A stretch of DNA of 64,000 bases from Schistosoma haematobium. Taxonomy: Eukaryota; Platyhelminthes; Trematoda; Strigeidida; Schistosomatidae. Positions 38,961 through 50,683 of the stretch are shown here, piece after piece. Position numbers and translations under genes: made by a program. The notes beneath the pieces were generated by a model. That model saw only the letters and a program-made list of their open reading frames with translations. It made no database searches and was not told where the DNA came from. The stretch spans positions 92,977,864 through 93,041,863 of the forward strand of contig NC_067196.1 in the NCBI RefSeq assembly GCF_000699445.3, read 5' to 3'. Numbering within the stretch: the first letter of the stretch is position 1; each line of letters opens with the position of its first letter.

Positions 38961-41734
38961 GTGTGTGCTACACGAACGCTCTTAGTCTTAGAAATAAAAC
39001 GTCCAAGCTAAGTCTGATGGTGCAAGAATTATGTCCCGATATAATTGTTGTTACAGAAACTTGGTTCACCGTTGATATAGACTGTTCTCCTTTCATTGCT
39101 GGTTATATCTGTATCAGAAGTGATAGAGTTTCAAGTCGCAAGGGAGGAGGTATAATATTTTACGTTAGGGATCACTTTCGTATACAATCAACCGTATCGG
39201 AGGCTCATATCAGTGGCACATGTGAGGTTGCATGTTGTAAGATTAAATCTAGAAATGGGTTAGTGACTATAGGGGGAATCTACCGTAGTCCGTGTTGTCT
39301 GGCTGACGACTTTATCCTAAGACACATCTGTTCTTGGAGTATGGCAGAATGTTGTCTCATCATTGGGGACTTCAACGCACCGCATATTAACTGGATAGAG
39401 CTTACAGCTCCAGGTAGTGGTTTCGATAGCGACCTTTTATCTACCGTTATTCAGTGTGCACTTGTACAATGTATCACAAAACCGACACATATTGATTTGC
39501 AACATGTTCCGTCACTGCTGGACCTTGCCCTCACCCACCACTCTGAGGATGTCTTTGATATCCAGCATATTCCTCCACTAGTGAACAGTGATCACGTTGT
39601 AATTCACTTTAAGTTTAGGACGCATGGTATACAATTCGTATCTGCTCCACCCCGTCCCAATATCTGGCGAGCTAATATTCCGGAAATCAGAAACCGTGCT
39701 ATCTTGACCGATTGGTCGGTCGACGCGGATGGATTGATCGAAGATGAATGGAATAAGTTTAAGGCAACATTCGAGTCCGTAACGTCGCCGTTTATCCCAT
39801 AGTCAGCACGTAAGCTATCACATTGCCCTCCATGGATTGGTAAGGAAACCCGGAAGCTGTTAAAGCGTAGGAAACGTTTCTGGGACTTATTCTTGTTGAC
39901 AGGTCATGCACCATTTAAGCGTGAGTATCAAAAATACCGTAATATCTGTAAGAAAACCATAGCCAAATCCCGTACCACTTACGAACGACAGTTAGTATAT
40001 GATAGCCGTACTTGTCCGAAACGATTGTTTTCGTATGTTAAACGGCAAATGAAACGTAGTGATGGTATTCCCCCGTTGCTGTTACACGAAAATTCAGAAT
40101 TACTAGCTGAATCAGATCGAGCAAAAGCTGAGACTTTTTCAGATTATTTTAGCGAAGTCTTCTCTACGTTTATTGTAACAAATACTTGTCCCACTCACAC
40201 CGAGATGGCAACCATTGAATCTGTACAGGTGACTGAGGAAACTGTCCTTCCGTTGATAACTAACCTCAAACCTGGTAAGATACCGGGCCCTGACGGGTTA
40301 CATCCACGGTTGCTATAATCTCTTGCGGACATTATTTCAAAACCGCTTGCGACACTCTTCAACATGTCCCTCTCACTCGCTCAACTCCCTAGAGATTGGA
40401 AGGACTCTATAGTTAGTCCTATATTTAAGGACGGTCAGCGACAGATAGTATCTAACTACCGGCCTGTCAGTCTAACTAGCATAGTCGTTAAGTTACTCGA
40501 AAAGATAATTCGGGTTAGGTTGCTAAGCCACATAGATTCACACAATCTGTTAGCTCCTGAACAACACGGATTTCGTAACAAGCGTTCTTGCTTGACTAAC
40601 TTGCTTATTGCGAGGGAGGATTGGACAGCAGCCCTAGATCACGGTCTGTCTGTCGACGTGATATTCATAGATTTTAGCAAAGCGTTTGACAAGGTTTCAC
40701 ACGTAGGTCTTATGCAGAAGCTCACGAGCTTCGGAATAATAGGTACTGTACATGAGTGGATAGGAAATTTCTTATGTGACCGCAGACAGAGAGTTAGGGT
40801 CAATGGAACGCTATCCGATTGGAAGCCGGTCAAAAGTGGTGTACCCCAAGGCACCATCTTAGACCCTCTGCTCTTCCTTCTCTACGTTAATGAGTTACCA
40901 CTGTTACTTAGGTCGTCGACATTATTGTTTGCAGATGATGTAAAAATCTGGCGAACAATAAAAAGTGCGGCTGATCATGTGGATCTTCAAGCTGACTTAG
41001 ACGATTTAGTTAGATGGGCTCGAGAGTGGGGCTTAGAAATCAATGCTAGGAAGAGTGTACTAATGCACGTCGGTCACGGTAATAGTTACCGTTACACTAT
41101 TGAGGGTAAACCTCTTCCATGCGTTCAAGAGCATAAGGACTTAGGAGTAATATTAAGTCATGACTTAAAAACAACTGCGCATTGCAAAGCAGCCGCTGTC
41201 AAAGGTTTTCGTGCGTTATGGTCACTTCGCCGAGCGTTCAAATCTTTTGACGAGGAAACGTTTCGAATTTCATATCCCATATATGTTAGACCACATATAG
41301 AGTACTGTATCCAAGCAGCTAGCCCGTGGCTAGTAAAGGATACTAACTCCCTTGAGCGTGTCCAGCGTGTGGGAACGAAATTAGTGAAGGGTCTTTCTAG
41401 ACTTCCTTACGATGAGCGTTTAAAACGCCTAAATCTTTTCCCCTTGTCGTATCGTAGGACACGAGGTGACCTTATACTGGCATTTCGTATCTTTAATTAT
41501 GATTTGGGTGTTAATATGTCTTATCTTTTTGCTCCCTCCAGCACTAATAATCTCCGAGGTCATAGCAAGAAGGTTCATAAACCGCGATCTAATAAACTTA
41601 AAGTGGGGTTCCGTTTTTCTCATCGAGTAGTCAATCATTGGAACGCCTTACCCGAACAAGTGGTATCAGCCCCATCAGTGAATACTTTCAAGGAAAAGCT
41701 GGACCTTCACTGGAAAGCAATGTGTCAGGATTAA
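38900..41734 (+). pseudogene. CR1-C ORF2 (endonuclease and reverse transcriptase), two stops
   Basis: One frame throughout, interrupted by TAG at 39,800 and TAA at 40,316. Endonuclease: CYTNALSLRNK, PDIIVVTETWF, RKGGGIIFYVRDHF, GGIYRSPCC, LIIGDFNAPHINW (Asp and Asn retained), LLDLALTHH, NSDHVVIHF. RT: NYRPVSLTSIVVKLLEKIIR, EQHGFRNKRSCLTNLL, VDVIFIDFSKAFDKVSH, SGVPQGTILDPLLFLLYVNE, LLFADDVKIW. C-terminal PLSYRRTRGDLILAFRIFN and SAPSVNTFKEKLDLHW. The catalytic FADD and GDFN residues are preserved, so the element died recently or the stops arose in this copy. Confidence 0.85.
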
Positions 41735-41760
41735 AACAGGTTCATCAACCTACTATCCTT

Positions 41761-44573
41761 ATTACTGAAGACTGAAGACTGATTATTGTTAATCCTTATT
41801 TCCACCTTAACCTTCTCAATCGGATTTTATTTTTGTAAACCCACTATTCTAATAGTCCTTTGATTAATGGTCACATATATTATCGTAATGTTATATCTAT
41901 TAGTTCACATAACTTACTAGCTCAATCGATAATAAAAGTTGATCATCTATATCAACTAATTAGCTTTGATGGTTCGTTAACAAGCTTTAATAGCATTTAC
42001 ATGCTTAAGCAACATACACTTGTTTAAACATCAAGCTCTAGTAAATATGACCTGTAAATAGCGTAAGTATACATTGACTAACAATGCAGTCAAGGACTAA
42101 ATAGTTATCTGGATCTAATTATCAGTGTTCCTTCACCTAACACCTCATCTTGTTTTAAACTATGCACTATCCCGTAATATCTTTTCTTCCGACCACTGCC
42201 TGCCTAATTTCATATTTTCGAGTTCCATTGCCAAACAACAAGGATGACACTTCTCCAAAAACATACGGTGAGTTTCATCTATAGGTTTTCTGCAATCATA
42301 AGGTCATTTTAGATGGCTCGTTCAATAACAACCATACAATTATCTGAATTCATTCGATTGTTCTAATCCGAGCGAGTGGCAAAAACGTCAACAGCATCAA
42401 GCACCCTGGGATTAATTGCCATACTGCATGTTTTATTCTGGATACTTTTGGATCATTACTACTCCTCACGAATGGCGTTATATATGTCGTCCACTGAATA
42501 ATCTAATTTTCAAAAATAACCCAGGCGAGTTCAACTATTTTACGTAATGATTTTTTTTACTTAACATGTATATGTTTCCGGTTCCTTTTGCCATATATTT
42601 GTAAGTGTCCCTAGGCTAAATGCTGTAACTCCTTATGGAATGTTTATAACGCATCATATTCCTGCCTAAAGTTTCACAAGCAGTCTAAACTTTAAAACCA
42701 TTTTCTGGTCATTTTCATTATTTTTAAATCGTCATATGCGTCAACAACCTGCTTGTTAATCTGGCCCGTACATACGTTTTACTATATCTTCATGTCTTTT
42801 GAATTTAGAAATCATCTGAATCGCCTTTAACATTTATCAATAAACTCATCATAGTTGTTGTTGCTAATCGTATTTGGGTTTATGTATTGGTTTATCATAG
42901 TAGCAGCCTAAAATGCAGACATAGTTTAGATAATTCGATTACAAATTTAAGTACTATCAACTGCACTAGTCAAATAACTAAATCCCCAGGTGGCTGTTGA
43001 CTAAACAAACGTTTAAAACCAAAACTCCGTAGCCTACTAAAATTACCACTAAACGAATATTTCTGAATTGAAAATTATAATATAATTAGGCGTCTCGGAT
43101 TCTGTAACATAAATTCCCGATAATTTTGAATCACCTAAAGCAAAAATACCTATTTTTTCCACTGGCTAATCCTCAATCAACACTATAACTAGTTAAACAT
43201 AATAGTTTCAGGATATCGTCATAAAGCATTGTCATGACTTGACAATCACGTAATATGACTGATAAAATTAATGAAACTATTAACAAATTTGGTCAGCAAA
43301 TTGACTTATAATTATCACTAGTGTTGTTTTTCTTTTATCTTCATTCACTACAGATGATTACAGTATGTTTCTCTACCAGTTGTTTATTCAGTAAATATCT
43401 CAGAACCTTGTCAGTCTAATTGGAGGTTTAGCGACACAATAATGCATGCAAATAACCAACATAAGCAGTCGAGCAAATCTCCCGCAAACTGAAAACATCA
43501 ATGTCGAATTTACCCCAACACTGACTAAGGTTCAAGCCATTATCATAGACATGAGTTGGGAGTGTACTCCCCCTGGTTAAAACTTATGTACTCCCTGATA
43601 ATCACATGAGCATCACTCACTGTTAATCATCTTGTAAAAGTTTATTTAGCCGAATACATCCTGTAGCACCACATCACCTAGTAATATGACACATAGGCCT
43701 AACTGATTTCAATAACTTATAACCACTATATCTCAATTAAATCGTATTCCGCCTTATGATAAACTGCGTACTTGCAACTAACGTGTATGCATCATCAGCC
43801 GGCAAGTATAAATATAAATAGTCTGCCGCAAATCAGAACATTGAGTCTAGAGCACGTCTCTTACGAATACACTCATGTTTAACGACTTGTTCTTAGCTAT
43901 CTGTCCAAAACTCATATAATTATCACTCATGTATTGAAATTTTGTTTTAATAACCATTCATGTGTATTAGTAGTATTAATAAATTCTATCACGGTCAAGT
44001 AAAAACGAGGTTGAGAAAATCTCCACGTAACTAAATAAACCGTATCAAACTAACTGAAACACTAGCTGGAATTCTTTTCCATGGTAATACTTTTGTTCTT
44101 TCAGTTAGCCTACTAATACAGATGTAATTGGAATTCAACACATATGGACAGCTTAACGGCATAATCGTTATTTGATTTCATAATCTAAACCAAAACTAAT
44201 ACCACTGTTAACATTTCCACAACATTCATTACTTTAATATTTCTAAACACAAAATACTTACTACCTATACGTTAAGTTACTAACCAACGGCTATTAACAC
44301 GCATCGTTTTATTATTATTATTGTAACCCCATTTTTTATAGTTCAAATAATCTTCACTCAAATTTTTATTTTCAAGCATGTTAAGCATGAAGGCAGATAT
44401 TTTAAAATTATTACATGTATTTCCCGATCAGATGCTGCCGCTTTCTTTTTGATTTATCTTTCAGCTTACCAATACCCGGAGGATTCTTATTATCCTTGGT
44501 AACCTCCAGCGCGCGACGATCCCATCCAATTTGGTATCGAACCAACATCACGTTGATTCTGGTGGGAGAGTAG
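41761..44573. other. LTR-element internal region without coding sequence
   Basis: AT-rich. Only short, unconvincing open stretches, none with a gag, zinc-knuckle, protease, RT, RNase H or integrase motif. A 63-codon minus-strand stretch (44,602-44,411) overlaps the LTR edge and is not called. An ATT run lies near 44,311-44,322. The last 10 bp before the 3' LTR are purine-rich. Confidence 0.6.
44560..44573 (+). other. Polypurine-tract-like motif before the 3' LTR
   Basis: GGTGGGAGAG followed by TAG and the LTR start. This is the expected position for plus-strand priming. Confidence 0.55.
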
Positions 44574-44969
44574 TGTAGTGGCATTTGACCATAACCACAC
44601 AAGACTACTCAGAAAATAGATATTCAATATTTAACACGGAGAAATACCTAACCATGGGGAAGGCGCGGAGAATGAGTTGAATGGACTAGAGTTGATCGAA
44701 CGGCATGGCTCGGCCATGCAGGCGTGGTCCCTGCTGAATGTTATCTTATATCTTCTATTCATATTAAATATATTGTTCTTTCTCTAGCCTAACCTTGTTC
44801 TACATCACGTATTGGTAATTGATACGATACAGTGAGTTGGCGTAGTCGATGGTGTGACTTCCACGTAAGATCTTATAGATTAGGCAGTTATATCATGACA
44901 GATCTAAAAATTTAGGATTAGGTCTATTATTAGAGCAGCACTAATATCATAGTAGACCATAATTCTACA
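44574..44969 (+). repeat. 3' LTR (396 bp)
   Basis: Appears identical to the 5' LTR. It is followed by TGAT, after which RTE-B resumes in frame. Confidence 0.93.
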
Positions 44970-44973
44970 TGAT

Positions 44974-46963
44974 ATCCAAAAAGCTGTGGAAACAGCAGTG
45001 ATATCTGCTAGTAAGGTAAACCAGAAGGTTAGGGAGCAACACTGGATCTCAGTAGCATCTATCGCACTGATAGATGCTCGGAAACTCATTCCATCTGGCT
45101 CTGAACATAATGAGGAGCGGAGTCAAATTAAGCGCAAGCTGACAAGAAGTCTACGCAATGATCGTGAACAGTGGTGGGTAGCGAAAGCAAGAGAGATGGA
45201 AAAGGCAGCGGCAATAGGTAATAGCAGACAATTGTTCAGACTTGTTAGGGAAACCGGTATTAAGAAAGCGACTGTTAGCGAAAGATGGATATATCATACA
45301 TTCTCAATCCAGGAGATTGGATCGATGGGCAGAACACTTTAGGGATCAGTTCAACTGGCCTCCAACCACATTTCTGTTTCCCACGATCTCCAGCCAACCT
45401 GAATGGCAAGTTAATGTAGGTCCTCCGTCCTTTTACGAAGTTGAAAAAGCCACAGGAAACCTGAAGCGAGGGAGAGCAGCAGGCCCTGACAGGATTACTC
45501 CTGAGATTTTTAAGGATGGTGGTTCAGTATTAGTAGTGAGATCAACTGAGGTGTTGGGTAGAATTTGGGAACTGGACGTAATCACATCTGACTGGTCTCA
45601 ATCACTGATTGTGCCCGTCTATAAGAAAGGACAAAAGTCCTCTTGTGACAATCACAGAGAAATCAGTTTGACCAATATAGTGTCTAAAATATTAGCTTCA
45701 ATAATACTTCGACGCCTAATCAAAGCTCGTGAAGAGCAGATTAGAGAAAACCAGGCCGGTTTTCGACCTGGACGTGGTCATATAGATCAGATATTCACAC
45801 TACGTCACGTTCTAGAACACAGACACACATTCAGACGCCCCACAATGGTAGTATTTCTCGACCTTAAGGCGGCATTTGACTCTGTTGATCGTGAGGTTCT
45901 ATGGCAGTGTTTGTCACTGAAAGGAGTACAAAAGAAGTACATTAACCTTATAAAGGCTCTCTACTCGAACACAACTGGTAGAGTGAGAGCTTATGGCGAA
46001 CTGTCATCGGAATTGATTACCTCAAGTGGTGTTCGTCAGGGCTGTCCACTCTCCCCATTCTTGTTCAACTTTGTGGTCGACGTACTTTTAGAGATAACAC
46101 TCTCCTCATCTAAATTTATAGGGGTTGAACTTGTACCGGGAGGTTCACTTGTTGACTTAGAATATGCCGATGACATAGTTTTATTTGGTGAGGACGCTGA
46201 CAAAATGCAGAGTCTACTGACCACTCTAAGCAACAATGCAAGCATGTTCGGGATGCGATTCTTTCCCTCGAAATGCAAAATGTTGCTTCAGGATTGGGTT
46301 GCATTGACACCCGAACTAATGATAGGGAGTGAAGTAATTGGGCATGCCGATCGCCTCACTTATCTTGGAAGTCTCATCAACCCTTGTGGTCTGGTGTGTG
46401 ACGAAATCTCAGCACGGATACAGAAGGCTCGACTAGCTTTTACCAACTTGCGTCATTCATGGCGTAGGCGAGATTTCCGTCTATCAACCAAAGGACGTGT
46501 TTACTGCGCAGCAGATCGTTTCGTCCTACTTTATGGCAGCGAAACATGGCCGGTAAGAGTAGAGGATATTCGTAGGTTACTAGTATTTGATCATAGGTGT
46601 CTTCGAAATATTGCTCGTATATCATGGGACCATCGAGTAAGTAATGCAGTTGTTAGGAAACGGGTACTAGGTAAGGATGGCAAATCAATTGATGACGTAG
46701 TGAAACTTCATCAGTTGAGATGGCTTGGACACGTGTTACGTAGGCCCAACGACCGACTGCCTCGACGTGCGATGTTCAGTGGTATAGGAGTAGGTTGGAA
46801 GAAAGCTAGGGGCGGCCAGACCAAAACATGGCACAAGTCCATGAAGTCACTGACAAGTGGACTGAGCCATGTTCGTAGGTGTAGACTACCTGGTTGGGGA
46901 CCGCGAGATGATAGCAACCGATGGTTAGAGACCCTGAATGACATGGCTCAAAATCGTTTGTAA
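44974..46963 (+). pseudogene. RTE-B linker, reverse transcriptase and C-terminal domain
   Basis: Linker 44,974-45,280 (SASKVNQKVREQHWISVASI). A one-base frame change near 45,280 is followed by an unbroken frame to 46,963. RT motifs: GRAAGPDRITPEIFKDG, HREISLTNIVSKILASIILR, NQAGFRPGRGHIDQIFTLRH, VVFLDLKAAFDSVDREV (motif A), SSGVRQGCPLSPFLFNFVVD (motif B), LEYADDIVLFGED (motif C, both Asp present). The C-terminal end has [20 protein letters not shown] and [20 protein letters not shown], ending DMAQNRL. Only the linker frameshift and the endonuclease stops keep it from being a complete polyprotein. Confidence 0.88.
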
Positions 46964-47220
46964 TGGCGCAGGTGAATCGACTCTTTGTGTTCTCCTAAAT
47001 TCTAATCTGAATTCTCCTTGTCTCTTCCCAAATTTATTTCACTGGATTATACTCTTTAAGTAACATCTCCAAACACTAATCTTCCCGATTACTGCTTATA
47101 CTATTACCACCTCTACCACTACGGGATTTGAGTTGACCACTGCATCTCTGTGCTAATGTGGTGTGGCAACTCGAACTGATGTATGTACGTGCGAAGTTCT
47201 ACGTTGTTACTGACTGACTG
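46964..47220 (+). other. RTE-B 3' untranslated region and (TGAC)n tail
   Basis: Ends TACTGACTGACTG, a short tandem repeat typical of RTE 3' ends. Diverged from the 3' UTR of the copy at 20,100-20,349 although the coding parts are identical. Confidence 0.8.
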
Positions 47221-47230
47221 ACCTCCTCGC

Positions 47231-48480
47231 TTAGTTTCACTGTAGCAGAGACAGAATCGACAGTTCTGGATATTTAATTCGGAATCAGATACTGCTTTAG
47301 AGCACCATGTTTCAGTGATAAGTATGAAAGAAGTCTTGGCTAGAAAAGCTAATGTTCTCAAGTCTGAAATTTTGTTCAGGAGTGAACGTGCATTGATAAG
47401 TTTTAAGTTTTAAAAGGGAGTATGGAGTGAAAAAACCGTGAGCTTCCCTAATGATTTTATGTATTTTGGATTTTCATAGACTGTGGTTTACTATGTTTGA
47501 CTTATCGTATGGGCTATCGCTTGAAAAAACTGTATTGCTAGTGGGACCAGGGATTTCTGAAAGCCAAAAAATCATTATTTTGATAAAAAGGATTAATTTG
47601 TTGAACTTGACTAGGCGGACAGTTAAGATAAGCACCTGCCAGTTGGGGTTGGGTTGATGGTGAGTAACCTAGTAATCCATCTTGCCCAATGGAAAAGTGT
47701 TGAGAATAGTTACGTCTTACACGTTTGAGGATGACCGTAGGATGTGTTGGTTCATTGTGGTCTGTCCAATATTAGGCCTGCTTACATAATGATTGCAGTG
47801 GCCATCTTGTGAGATATTTGAATCAGATCTGCCCTTACAACCTCCCCTACGATGCATAAGGTAAAGCATGGTATCGGGAAGTATAGTCTTATTTTGGTTT
47901 GGTAGGGTCATCGTAATATTTTTTATTGGGTCTAGAACCAGAAGGTTCTGTACTTACATTCTTTTTACGTAGCATAGGTTTTTTAATCTTGACAGTGTTT
48001 TTAAGAGTTGTAGCATTAGAACTAAGTACTTGCTTACGGGCTTCTAATGGTAAACTGGGTAATATCGGATTAGTGTCGTCATTAGATGTACATTGGTTAT
48101 CAGATGTCACTACAGGCATAACAGGCAAATTGTCACTTTTCGTTGGTAAATCAGAGTACTGAAGAACGTGAGATAAGGTAGCTGCTTCAGTGGATCTAGC
48201 AGCTCATGCATCGTGGTTTGTAATGATCTCAACACCTTTATTTTCGTTCAAGGTACGTTTTTGCGTAAGTCTTTGATTAGTGGTGTTACGAGCGCTTCTA
48301 AATTTCGTGAGCGCGCAGATTAGCCGCTCGGATTCTTTTAACTGTTCAGCTAATATATGAGAGTCGAATCTGAACATAACAGGGCACGAGTATTTCTGGT
48401 GCTTTTTATTAAGTCGAATGCATTGACATGAACTGTCTTGAAAGTTAGATGCTTTTAATATCCAGTTACTTACAGTTCTA
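47231..48480 (-). pseudogene. CR1-B ORF1 remnants and endonuclease N-terminus
   Basis: 47,408-47,231 encodes LKLINARSLLNKISDLRTLA, then FILITETWCSKAVSDSELNI, the start of an endonuclease. 48,480-47,650 holds broken ORF1 text (YSCPVMFRFDSHILAEQL, ESERLICALTKFRSA, PVMPVVTSDNQ). The ORF1 of this family lacks the PHD finger seen in CR1-A and CR1-C within the sequence present. Confidence 0.65.
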
Positions 48481-48489
48481 ATGGGGGAT

Positions 48490-48900
48490 TCTGTCAGATA
48501 TATTATAGACAATCACGTTATTACGAGAGACTATTCATGTGCAGTAAGAAATTCTAATGCGTATCGACATCAAGTTGAGGGTGAACTTCCCAATCCACGT
48601 GACACATCCGACGGTTTGAAATTTCAGCGTATGTTGTTGGTGGTATGTCTGAAGTCAGTTTTGTTGAGAAAACTGAAGGCCATGACGGCGTGGTCGCTTC
48701 TCCCCAGGGGAGCCCGGACTGGTAAGTTATCAATTAAGAATTCCTCGTCTGTAAATATGCAGTCTAAGCGCGACGGTGTCTGACTGTTACTCCAACAAGT
48801 TGCCGACTTGACATTTTCGAATAATCCCATATCCTTAATGAGGTCGGGGAACTTAACTTCAATAGAGTTTTCACCTCCAGTGTACGTATGTCCCTAGAAA
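48490..48900 (-). mobile_element. Non-LTR endonuclease fragment
   Basis: Minus strand reads VKFPDLIKDMGLFENVKSAT, SRLDCIFTDEEFLIDNL and LGRSDHAVMAFSF, the C-terminal endonuclease motifs of a CR1/Jockey-like element (SDH retained). It is cut off where CR1-B begins. Confidence 0.6.
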
Positions 48901-49139
48901 TTGACTTAACGAAGACTGAAGTCCTCCAGAATCAGGATATGAGTGAATGCGAGACGCACAAAGCAGGATTTCCATGGTTTCATGTGGAATACCTCCGACC
49001 ACCATCTTATCTCAACATGGTGCACGCAGTCTCAAGTCACCTAGACTAGTGGCCACATTGCAACTTGTTGGATAGCATTCGATCTACACTAAGAAGGACC
49101 TGACACATGAAATTGTTCACCACACCGTGACCAATTAGT

Positions 49140-49455
49140 TGTGAATCCCCGAAATCACTAGCTTTGTATGTTTTCGACATTGGTTGCTGACGGCACTAGT
49201 TTTGATGGACTCACCTAGCTGAAGGCGCTCGATCATGTATCCGCACCAGATCACTAGTGGCTACGCCATACTGCGCATCTCCTGCAACCTCAGCCAGTCT
49301 AGACCAAACGTTCCTTCGACATACCAAGAGCGTTCCAGATACATGTTCCAACCTCTTTGATTCTGTCTTTTGACGTGACAGTTTTTGCATACTTCGATTA
49401 CAGGTTTTACGGGCATGACGTTTTCAAACTCAGAATACTTGTGGCATATTTAACA
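49140..49455 (+). mobile_element. Ty3/gypsy-type LTR
   Basis: About 316 bp starting TGTGAATCCCCGAAATC and ending ATATTTAACA. Shares blocks (TTTTCGACATTGG, CTAGCTGAAGGCGCTCG, GATTCTGTCTTTTGA) with the LTRs at 50,612, 53,704 and 57,684. Confidence 0.6.
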
Positions 49456-49739
49456 GTATCTAGACCAACGTTAAAAGCCTGGAACCACCGGGTGGCCGTC
49501 ATGCCTTAGCTCGGGACTCCTCAGCAGTGCACATCCACGATCCCGCATGCGTGATATCTCACACGAATGCCCAAGCCCTAGATCACTTAGCTAGCATTCA
49601 TTGGTTTTAATATCTAGCTTCAATTGATCCATGAACCATTCACTCATTGTCTGATCCAGATACCATTCTCTACCCAACCTGAATTGGGCTCCACTGGCCA
49701 CAATCCCTTTAGTGGCTTGAGGTGCATTTCAAGGGGTGA

Positions 49740-49900
49740 CATGGATGTGTTTATATTCAGCTTGTTTGGTAGACCAAAAAGATTGCCCCACAGTGCTGGA
49801 ATATTTCCTATTCTCCTAGTCTCTCGGTAGAACGAGGGGTACTCGTCAAAAACTTTAACATTCCAAGATATACTCGTGGGCTTCCCAGACCAAACCAAAC
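49740..49900 (-). mobile_element. CR1-like linker fragment
   Basis: VFDEYPSFYRETRRIGNIPALWG resembles the CR1-A linker YINQRTKRRGNIPALLGD. Too short to place further. Confidence 0.4.
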
Positions 49901-49914
49901 GGAACCCTCAGGCT

Positions 49915-50611
49915 TCCAAAAAATAAACTGAAGGTATGTCATACAATCGAAACCGAAGGCCCACCTGTGTTTGCTAGACCTGGAGGACTATCACCAGATA
50001 AGCTTAAAATCTCTAGAGACTTATTCGAGTACTTGCTACAGATATGTACTGTCCATCCACTTGATAGTCAATGGGAATTGTCTTTGCATAGAGTCCTGAA
50101 GAGTAATGAAGGCAGTTAGCGACTGTGCGGAGATTACAGATCCCTCAACCCTAAAACCATATTAGATAGGTAGCCAATACCTCATATCCAAAATTTTATA
50201 AATGGCTTACAGTGTCTGAACATACTCATCAAAATCTACTTGGTCAGGGCATATCTCGATATCCCAGTAGCTGAGAAAAATACCCCCAAAACGGTCATTA
50301 TTATACCTTTTGGACTGTTCAAGTTTGTACACATGCCATTAGGCCTGAGGAATGCGGGACAAAGATTTCAAAGGCTTATGGAAAACCCACTTCGGAATAG
50401 GCCATCTGCACAGGTGCATAGACGACTTGTTAATTTCCAGTCCAGATTTGAATTCACATATGCAACACATTAGGACGGTGTTAATACAGCCAAATGAAAA
50501 TGAAATGAACATACATCAAAGTAAGTGTATTTCCGGTGTTTAGATTAGAGAATTTCTCAGACACATAATAAGCCCAAAATGGACCACACCGATCACTTAA
50601 GAGGTAGACAC
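49915..50611 (+). mobile_element. Ty3/gypsy pol relic (RT start)
   Basis: Broken frames read TEGPPVFARPGGLSPDKLK, LFEYLLQICTVHPLDSQWEL, LCGDYRSLNPKTI, then 50,240-50,473 with YLDIPVAEKNTPKTVIIIPF and GLFKFVHMPLGLRNAGQRFQ (gypsy RT block pkTAIiTPFGLFEF.rMPFGLrNA). Cut at 50,611 by the next LTR. Confidence 0.75.
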
Positions 50612-50683
50612 TGTAGCGGTAAATAAATCCCCAAAATAAATAGCTCTGTAAGTTTCCGACATTGGATGCTGACCAGATTAGTT

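Larger units (their letters stand above)
37508..41760 (+). mobile_element. CR1-C: nearly intact CR1-like element inside the LTR element
   Basis: Starts TTTAAAAGGACAGTGG, ends ...ACCTACTATCCTT followed by ATTACTGAAGACTGAAGACT. Two overlapping ORFs with only three in-frame stops (38,145; 39,800; 40,316) and no frameshift. It begins only 46 bp after the 5' LTR. I could not identify its target duplication. Confidence 0.85.
37066..44969 (+). mobile_element. LTR retrotransposon without recognisable gag-pol, carrying CR1-C
   Basis: Two 396 bp LTRs flank 7,112 bp. Directly after the 5' LTR, offset by one T, is TGGTGAGCCCAACT, a primer-binding-site-like motif. Before the 3' LTR is GGTGGGAGAG, a polypurine-tract-like motif. 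A 4-bp duplication (TGAT) and the restored RTE-B frame fit LTR-type integration. The internal region holds a CR1 element (37,508-41,760) and about 2.8 kb of AT-rich DNA without gag, protease, RT or integrase motifs, so the element looks non-autonomous. Confidence 0.85.
35429..47220 (+). mobile_element. RTE-B: full-length RTE-type retrotransposon, split by an LTR element
   Basis: Bounded by the ACCTCCTCGC duplication. Left half 35,429-37,065 (5' region and endonuclease), right half 44,974-47,220 (linker, RT, C-terminal region, 3' UTR, (TGAC)n tail). About 3.9 kb once the LTR element and one TSD copy are removed, normal for RTE. Shorter copies elsewhere in the window (10,441; 19,553; 5,493) belong to the same family. 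Confidence 0.9.
28960..48480 (-). mobile_element. CR1-B: host non-LTR element of the nest (three dispersed pieces)
   Basis: Read on the minus strand: ORF1-like remnants 48,480-47,650 (CPVMFRFDSHILAEQL), endonuclease start 47,408-47,231 (LINARSLLNK, FILITETWC), endonuclease rest 35,428-34,894, RT 34,748-33,921, RT tail 29,710-29,110. RTE-B splits the endonuclease and CR1-A splits the RT. The endonuclease junction restores the KRGGG motif exactly. ORFs carry additional stops. The 3' end is placed only approximately, near 28,960-29,100. Confidence 0.75.

Noticed and set aside
44411..44602. 63-codon minus-strand frame near the 3' LTR
   Set aside because: Runs into the LTR, antisense to the element, and shows no retroviral-type motif.
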